Source: Zygnema cylindricum (taxonomy: Eukaryota > Streptophyta > Zygnematophyceae > Zygnematales > Zygnemataceae). From it: a DNA stretch of 64,000 bases. The notes under the pieces are model-generated. The model saw only the letters and a list, made by a program, of their open reading frames with translations, was not told where the DNA came from and did not search any database. Positions within the stretch are counted from its first letter, which is position 1. Each line of letters begins with the position of its first letter. Shown piece after piece: positions 57,466 through 64,000 of the stretch. Location: positions 275,522 through 339,521 of the forward strand of contig JBBHKE010000584.1 of the NCBI GenBank assembly GCA_037447655.1, written 5' to 3'. Made by a program: the position numbers and the translations under genes.

Positions 57466-58064
57466 TACTGTACTGTTACTTGTCCAGATCCTCGTCTATC
57501 TTGCAGTTATATTTGTAAGACCTCGTATCGGCGATATGGTGATTTACGCTATTAACTCCGACTTTTAGGGTTTGCAAACCGCATAAAATTGCACATGACG
57601 TCATCATTGATGCATCATTTAAGTTAATCGAATCCCACCAAAAAAAGAACAAGAAACACCATAAAGTTTGAGCCATAAACTGAAAACTATAAAATATACC
57701 CAAAAAATTAGAAAATGCACAAAACATTGATAGAATCGGCATTCTAAAGAAAATCGGAGGGATAAAATGACATGATTTGAACCACAATGGCATGCACAAA
57801 TATATTTCATGTTGGCCTTCGCCCAACCATTGTCATCTCTACGATTTTTCTAGAATCTCCACGGCAAAAATTATTTTCTAGGGACAAAAGTTTGAAACAA
57901 ATAAAAAACCGCGTCAAGATACATATACGTATGGAAACATTTCCTTGTAAAAAGTGTCGCATTTTTTAAACAGCATAGAATACGGACTTTTTGTAACAGA
58001 ATCACGGTTAAAAGGACATTCGTACGAAGAAAAATTCCCATCGGGCTGTAGGTTCACAGCGCAT
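57466..58064. other. Intergenic DNA, no gene seen
   Basis: Overlapping small frames on both strands without domains. Nothing supported. Confidence 0.55.
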
Positions 58065-58272
58065 CGTTATTAGTGTCAAAGTTTAAATAGTGTAAAAAAC
58101 AAATTAGTGTTAACAATTCTAATTTAGTGTGAGAAACGTGGCTGATTATGGTCCACTTCCTTAAATAGCGTTGCTTATTTAATTTTTAAAATCATGTACA
58201 CTATTTTTGGAAAAAAATCAAAATTTTAAGAACCCAAATTAGAGTCGTTGACACTAATAACGATGCGCGGTG
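58065..58272. mobile_element. CACCGCG-family MITE copy D (208 bp)
   Basis: The left end CACAGCGCATCGTTATTAGTG pairs with the right end CACTAATAACGATGCGCGGTG with one mismatch. TA follows on the right; the left TA is mutated to TT. Its right third is nearly the same as that of copy A at 25.5-26.0 kb. Confidence 0.83.
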
Positions 58273-58352
58273 TAGTCATGGCGCGACCGAATGTCACGTA
58301 GACTCTGCAGTACGGAACCTACCGAAATTTGTATGTACGGATGTACATCTAA

Positions 58353-59781
58353 GGGTATGTCCCGATGTACATGTAACTTGGCGAACTTACTTTGTATTTT
58401 AGCGCGGATCCGCCGGACCCGGTTTTCAAGTGTCTCTATGTCTCTATCGTAACTTACGCTTGTGACGATTGTATACGTCGACAATACCTGTGACGGTTGT
58501 CAACGTCTACAATCTGTGGTCGCACGTTACTTTTTACTTTTTGGAACTGCTTATGACGTCGCATGTCTTATTGTAGACGCACCGCATTCCAGTCTATGCA
58601 GTTTCACGGCTGAGGACGATGCGCTTTGCCTTAACGTCTCCTGTCCGCTCGACGTGAAATGGCATGGGAATTTGAAGACCCTTACAAAAAAAAATCCGTA
58701 CTGGACGAAAATGGATAAAACCAAACAAATTGTGTACTTTTCCTCGTCGTATTAGAACGCAAATGGACAAAACATAACGAATTCTATACCTTTTCTTTGT
58801 CCTTGTAGATCGTATGAAAATTTTCGAAAATTACGGCACTTGCAAACATATGTTCCTATTTGTTTATCGAAAATACCTAGTTTTAAAACACATCGCGCAT
58901 TGTTTTAAACGTAAGGCTGAAGATGACGTTTTTGTCGTGGAAGTGGGTCGAAAAACACAAGACGACAAATTTTCATACATCCTAAATTCGAGGATGACGC
59001 AAATTGTACTCTACAAATTTGCGATTCCTTCGTACGGTTGCAACTTAGGCAGTACGACGCTAAGTTTTACAGGAAAACGACAGAAAAAAAACTTTACTTA
59101 GGGCGTGTCCCCATGTGTTCAAGTAAGGGTTTTTTTCCGTCGTTTACACAGAAAATGGGACTTCCTACTTGAAAATATTACGCCGTACGAAAAATGGGCA
59201 AAAACTCAAATACATTTTGCGTCATCTTGGAACTTGAAAGGTACGGCGATTTGGCAGTATTATCATCGCGACCCACTTCCAGCTCATCTTCACACTTGCA
59301 ATGAAATCAAATCGCGACTTGCTTTTAATCAAAATACTACCCTATTGACGAATAGAAATCTTGGGTTGCACGCGTCAAAAGTTTTCATTTGTTTTTTTGT
59401 TGTTGGGAGAATACACGAACAAAAAAATTGTTTGTCCGTTTGCTTATGTTGTCCACTTGTGGGCGTCTACAAATGTCATTTTGTAGACGTAGGCGATTGC
59501 TTATGTCGTTCACGTGTGGGCGTCAACAAATGACAGTTGGCGTCGACAATTGTCCCAGTATGTCAGGAGCTCTTTGCGGCGTACAAATGTCAGCAGTTTG
59601 GGTTTCGCAAGTATTGGCGACGTGTACAGCTGCCACATATTCAAAATAATGAACGCGCAAGTAACGATTCACATAGGCACACATTGAAAAGTACACCGTA
59701 AAATCAGCGCTAAATTCCAAAATAACGTTTCAAAATATCGGTTACATGGGGACACGCCCTTATGCACATGGGGACATACCC
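58353..59781. mobile_element. PIF/Harbinger-like element J (1429 bp), split by a related insertion
   Basis: The left end GGGTATGTCCCGATGT pairs with the right end ACATGGGGACATACCC (one mismatch). It is flanked by TAA on both sides (58350-58352, 59782-59784), an exact 3-bp duplication. Subterminal GTGACG-TTGT-ACGTC words recur near 58465-58510. Without the nested element it is about 767 bp. No transposase frame is present. Confidence 0.85.
59101..59759. mobile_element. PIF/Harbinger-like element K (659 bp), nested in element J
   Basis: The left end GGGCGTGTCCCCATGTG pairs with the right end ACATGGGGACACGCCC. TTA flanks both sides (59098-59100, 59760-59762). It inserted just 19 bases inside the right end of element J, so the two right ends lie side by side. 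The interior carries inverted GTCTACAAATG / CATTTTGTAGAC words. Confidence 0.87.
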
Positions 59782-59940
59782 TAAGTCTCATACCGTCTGA
59801 TGTACGGGAATATATGTATGTTTTGCTGTACGGATAGTACCCAATGCCCCTAGCAAAAAAGGAGGGTCGTAAATGCCACATAATACAAGACGTCTTGCCA
59901 CCTGGTATACCTTTTGCTAGCCTGCAATATTAGTTTTTAC

Positions 59941-60250
59941 CATAGTTCAAAAGTAGGTGAAAGTAGGCCCATACAATATGCCTATTGTACGCAAAACATA
60001 CAATATGACCTTAAGACCCATATTGTATTGGTCGCAAAGTGAAAAAAAATAGTAACAGGGTTGAGTTGCACATCGATCGATAGAGAATTAAACGTCATGT
60101 CTAAATTTTGAAAAACATTCGGACAAAAAAATATTTTTTTGTGAGTTTTGAGGTATTTTTTATTTAAACCGTCAGATTTGGACGATCGGACGGTCGCTGA
60201 TCAAAGTAGCGATTTAAGAAGATCACATGAGAAGCCCATAACACAACTTA
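59941..60250. mobile_element. CATAGTTC hAT-like element, 3'-truncated copy
   Basis: Starts CATAGTTCAAAAGTAGGTGA and follows the complete copy at 31430-31694 through CCCATACAATATGCC and TGTTTTGCG-type words to ACACAACTT, then loses the right end. It holds about 85 extra internal bases (60098-60184), so the shorter copy is an internal deletion derivative of something like this one. Confidence 0.8.
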
Positions 60251-60515
60251 AAATAAACGTCATCATGTGTGACCCAGGTCGACAGCTTTCGACATGAACC
60301 ATCCGATTCAGGTGGTTAGGTCAGGGCTCCTCGCAACACGTTTTCCATTCGACTGGCTTCGAGATTCAAAACTTTTCGCACATGGACATTCGTACATACA
60401 CTTGGCATGTTTGGTTAGCCCATTGGCGTATCTTCTCATACCGTCGATTTACGTCGCTCTGTTAAAGACCAACATGTAGCTGTACTGTAGTGTATCGCTA
60501 CGGTATTGTACAGTA

Positions 60516-61240
60516 CACCGCGAATCGTTATTAGCGTCAAGGTTTTTTTCGCCACATAAAACACCTTTTCTCCGTACACACATGTCGGATTGTGGATCTG
60601 ACGGTTGCGATTGAAAGGTAACATTGTCAGCTTCCGATTGGCAGTCTCAAATTGAAAATCCAACAAGTCTGTACGGAGAAAATATGTTTTAAGTGGCGAA
60701 TTAAACCTTGACGCTAAGGGTGCGTCTCCATGTGCCAAAGTAAGGAATTTTTTTCTGTCGTTTTCTTGTAAAACTTAGAGCCGTACTGCGTAAGTTTCAA
60801 CCGTACAAAAAAATAGAAAAAATGAGAAGTACATTTTACGTCATCATTTAGTTTTGTCCGTTTTCGCCTGGTACGGATTTTATTTCGCCAGGAGTCTCAA
60901 GATTCCGATGCCATTTCACGTCGAACAGACAGGTGACGCAAAGGCAAAGCGCATCTTCGTTAACCGTGAAAGTGCACTTGCTGGACGGCGGTACGTCTAC
61001 AATGCCACGAAAACTCATGCGACGTCACAAGCACCTACAAAAAATACCGTGCGTCATCACAGATTGTAGACGCTGACAGTCGTCACGGGCATTGTCAGCG
61101 TATACAATCGTCACACCCTTAAGTAACTATGTCTTTGTTACACATACTGAAATCTGGGTCCGCTGGATCTGCGCTAAAAACAAAGTAATTTCGCTAAGTT
61201 TCAAGTACATGGAGACGCACCCTAATAACGATTCGCGGTG
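60516..61240. mobile_element. CACCGCG-family MITE copy E, split by element L
   Basis: The left end CACCGCGAATCGTTATTAGC pairs with a right end interrupted by an insertion. With TA on both sides, and after removing 60718-61222 plus one TAA, the right end reads CTAATAACGATTCGCGGTG, completing a perfect inverted repeat of about 30 bases. Further inside, TCGCCAC-TAAAACA-CTTTTCTCCGTACA pairs with its reverse complement near 60670-60702, so the whole 217-bp element is nearly a foldback. Confidence 0.9.
60718..61222. mobile_element. PIF/Harbinger-like element L (505 bp), nested in MITE copy E
   Basis: The left end GGGTGCGTCTCCATGT pairs with the right end ACATGGAGACGCACCC, a perfect repeat. TAA flanks both sides (60715-60717, 61223-61225). 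The interior is in reverse orientation relative to element J (GGTCCGCTGGATCTGCGCT near 61158 matches AGCGCGGATCCGCCGGACC near 58402 on the other strand). Confidence 0.92.
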
Positions 61241-61243
61241 TAC

Positions 61244-61969
61244 TATAGCGTCCCTAGGGGATCTACTATTGCACTTGGCATTTTTGTACGGACAACCTCG
61301 CTGCGATGTACGGCACAGTAGCCACCGGTTCTACAAAGCCTTGGACTTCGGCTTTCAAAAGTATGTACAAAACCGTACAGCATGCCGATACCGTGCGAAA
61401 CCACGCATCACTGACGATATTTTGCGGAGTTTTGCAAGTTTGACCACTTTTCCAAAAATCGTGCATCATATTAAGCGTCAAAGTTCAAGATACATGATGT
61501 TTCAGCCAATATTTTTAAGCCCATAAGACATTTTCACGCTTTGTGATTCCACATTTTTTTTTTTTTTTTTATAAAAATAGCGTTGCCATAGAACGAGGAG
61601 ACTATTAAATACCTATTGACTGCTATTAACAATTCCGCCTTGCTAAAGAGATATAGTACTTATACGATCTTGGTGGTTTAGTTTTAAAAGTGTATGGATA
61701 CAACCTGCAAAAAAAAAAAACTATTTGAAATTAACTATTCAAGTTGAGAATAAGGCTCTTTACTTTCGAATTGACAATTTTTCAAACATGCTTACAAGCA
61801 AAAACGTCTTTTGTCCTATATGCCAAGGCGACACTCAAGACCCATTGTTGCATGGCCTCCACAAAGGATTGTGATTTTTGAACAGCTATCGAGGAGTTTA
61901 AGCCTTGTTACTTAAAGTGAATGAATTCATGACTTCAACACTCCTGATGAGTAAAAAAAAAACCTTCAA
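61244..61969. other. Intergenic DNA, no gene seen
   Basis: A T-run lies near 61556-61571. The open frame 61092-61526 starts inside element L, has no domains and is not called. Confidence 0.55.
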
Positions 61970-62172
61970 CTCTGTTTGCAACACAAATTTGTGTATGCGT
62001 TAACAACAAAAATATTAACGAACAAAATTTATTGTTAACACACACAAAGAGAGTTAAGGAAAATCACAAACCTTGTTTCTATCACAAATTTGAGTTTTCG
62101 ATAACAAAGATATTTGTAACAAACAACGTTTATTGTTTGCGCTCACAAAAAGAGGTAAAATAAACTCGGAAC
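61970..62172. repeat. About 102-bp diverged tandem duplication
   Basis: Units begin TGTTTGCAACACAAATTTG near 61972, TGTTTCTATCACAAATTTG near 62075 and TGTTTGTAACACAA near 62175. Each contains AACAAA-ATATT-T-AACAAAC and TTTATTGTT-GC-CACA. Confidence 0.75.
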
Positions 62173-62985
62173 CATGTTTGTAACACAACTAAAAGGTTGT
62201 TTTAGGACCAAAAAAAAATACAAATACTACACTAAGACATGATGTCGCGGGTCCAAGACACAATATATATTGAGGTGAAGTCCACTTGGCAAGGAGAGAG
62301 ATCCTCCCCATCGAGATATCGTAAAAAAATTTACTTCGATTGTCCGAGTGCTTGCTTTTTGGTTTTTAGGAAGAGTTCCTTGTACTTTTGGTCAATAAGC
62401 TTTTGTGAAAAAGAGGACTCGAGAGCATAGAATACCACACTGGAATTTTTTTACGAAATAAAATATAGGGCCGGTATACGACTTTACAATGGTGTGTAAA
62501 CGCCAATCCTCTTACGATCTTCTACACTAATTGTGGGTCCGCAGAGAGCCTTGGGCATTTTTTAAGAATGGACTCTTTCCTAGTGAGAGAGGTGTTAGGG
62601 ACTTTGATTGGTTCATATCCTCTTTGGTTTTCGATATTTGGTTTCCGTTTTTTTTTTTTTTTTTTTTTTGTAAGGATTTTGTTCATTCTTTGTTTGACTT
62701 TTTCCTTCTCATTTAATTTTCATTAAGATCTAGTATACCTTTCTATACTCACTTTTCCAATTTAGTGTGGTTATTTTATTAGCCCAAGGATAAAAATAAG
62801 GACCGTAGCTAGAGTTGTATAATAAGAAAAAATGTTACAATAGTTTTATATTTGCTTTACGAAATAATTTCGTAAAACTACGAAAAGTACGAAAATGTTA
62901 CGGTTTTCTTTTAAACCAATTGTTGATAGATAAAGATTAAAAAGACGGGAAAAGAGACGAATTCGTCGAAAAAAATAGAACTTTA
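62173..62985. other. AT-rich intergenic DNA, no gene seen
   Basis: Includes a long T-run at about 62649-62670. Small open frames have no domains. Confidence 0.6.
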
Positions 62986-63175
62986 TAAAAATAGATGATA
63001 GAACTTTATAAAAATAGAAAATAGTACTTAATAAAAGCAAAAAATAGAACTTATATAAAAATAGAAAAAAAACTATATTAAAAAATAGAAAACAAAACTT
63101 TATAAAAATAGAAAATAGATCTTATATAAAAATAGAAAAAAAAACTAAATAAAAAAATAGAAAATAGACGATAAA
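62985..63175. repeat. About 20-25-bp AT-rich minisatellite (ACTTTATAAAAATAGAAAATAG type)
   Basis: About eight diverged units of (A)ACTTTATAAAAATAGAAAATAG. No coding content. Confidence 0.85.
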
Positions 63176-63439
63176 ACTTTCCTCAACGATCGGGACAAAA
63201 ATACCAATTACCTTTTCTCCACAAAAATAAGTTGTTGCAAAAAAGTTAGTAAAAAAAGAAAGACAACTCGCGACCATCGCTCGACTAAAAAAAATCAATG
63301 TCTCGCTTTCGAAACTTGCATCCATTATTAATCCGGCTTTAATTAACGGGCAAAGTCGAAAATTAAAAAAGTAAATTTGATTCTTGGGTTTTATCTCAAA
63401 AAAAAAGTTATAAGCTTTTAGTTTCTAATTGAAACCTAA

Positions 63440-63735
63440 AAAAAAGTCGAAGGAAAGGGAAAGGAAGAGAGAGCTCAAACAAAGGAAAAAAAGCTTTTGT
63501 AAATCAACGAGAGTAACAAAGAATAATGTGTGAAGAAAGATAAAAGAAAAATGGGGAAAGTGGAAGAGAGGGTGAGAGGGACGGAAGGGGAGAGGGAGTA
63601 AGAGGAAGGGAAAGGGAAAGGGAGGGAAAGAGGAGAAGAGGGGGGAGGTGGAGAGAAGAAAAGAGGGAGGGTGAAACGGGAGAGAAAGAGTGAGAGGAAA
63701 AGAGAGAGAGAGAGAGAGAGAGGGCGGGGGGGGGA
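63440..63735. repeat. Purine-rich tract (GGGAAAG/GAGAGA)
   Basis: G and A make up nearly all bases, with a pure GA run near 63701-63723 and a G-run near 63727. The minus-strand 161-codon Ser/Pro/Leu frame over it is an artefact of the repeat. Confidence 0.85.
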
Positions 63736-63817
63736 AGAGGAAAAAGTAGAAAACAATAATAGCAATCCTAAGTATTTCACAAGAGGGGGGAGACAGAAAT
63801 ACTTGAGGGAGGTGAGG

Positions 63818-63852
63818 GAGTTGTCTCTCTCTCTCTCTCCCTCTCTCCCCCC
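63818..63852. repeat. (CT)n microsatellite
   Basis: TCTCTCTCTCTC followed by CCCTCTCTCCCCCCC. It lies about 95 bases past the GA tract, so opposite-strand pairing is possible. Confidence 0.85.
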
Positions 63853-63960
63853 CACCCTAGTAGTGGTGCCAGGATGAGCTCTGCAGATTGAGGCAGATGC
63901 CCAGACCCTGCAAAACGACAATATCACGTGACAAATGTCACACACCATTAGGTGTGGCAA

Positions 63961-64000
63961 GCCTCCCTCCCTCCCTCCCTCCCTCCCTCCCTCCCTCCCT
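63961..64000. repeat. (CCCT)n microsatellite, cut by the window end
   Basis: At least nine CCCT units run to the last base. The same unit forms the tract at 15024-15060. Confidence 0.95.

Noticed and set aside
61092-61526. 144-codon open frame
   Set aside because: Starts inside MITE L and runs over its end; no domain.
63475-63960. 161-codon open frame on the minus strand
   Set aside because: Most of it overlies GA/CT microsatellites; no domain and no start or splice context.

Overview
The window is repeat-rich nuclear DNA of a streptophyte, most likely a land plant. The evidence is a plant-style multi-exon gene with GT-AG introns, Ty1/copia and Ty3/gypsy LTR retrotransposons with plant-type domain order, primer sites matching initiator tRNA-Met, and many small TIR elements. 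I cannot name the species. Base composition is patchy: the two outer parts (about 1-15 kb and 61.5-64 kb) are AT-rich with long simple repeats, while the middle is more balanced and rich in GTACG-type words.

Layout. 1-4.45 kb: AT-rich DNA with tandem duplications and a long pyrimidine tract. 4.47-7.73 kb: a 5'-truncated, decayed copia element (Copia-1) with its 3' LTR. 7.8-16 kb: a hairpin element, several minisatellites and a hAT-type MITE. 16-19.7 kb: non-coding DNA with one small MITE and a G-box cluster. 20.375-23.583 kb: the only convincing host gene, six coding exons encoding about 379 residues, possibly a divergent DUF1639-like protein. 25.2-32.4 kb: a field of TIR elements, several nested. 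32.755-40.550 kb: a complete but dead Ty3/gypsy element with 5-bp target duplication. 41.327-47.380 kb: a complete but dead Ty1/copia element (Copia-3). 48.521-49.322 kb: a TTA-flanked MITE. 49.334-55.770 kb: a young, nearly intact Ty1/copia element on the minus strand (Copia-2), with two in-frame stops. 57.2-61.3 kb: a dense nest of MITEs of at least three families. 61.5-64 kb: AT-rich and GA-rich repeats.

Most of the biology here is mobile DNA. The most interesting signal is in Copia-2: its primer-binding site matches the anticodon arm of initiator tRNA-Met, not its 3' end. This is the half-tRNA priming known from Drosophila copia. The anticodon complement therefore supplies an in-frame ATG of gag, a second in-frame ATG lies in the LTR itself, and that LTR ATG sits in the loop of a hairpin that is also present, with a compensatory base-pair change, in the diverged relative Copia-1. 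The other strong signal is two MITE families whose insertions into each other can be read exactly from their target duplications. Exon boundaries, element ends and target duplications were read by eye; no alignment or database search was run.
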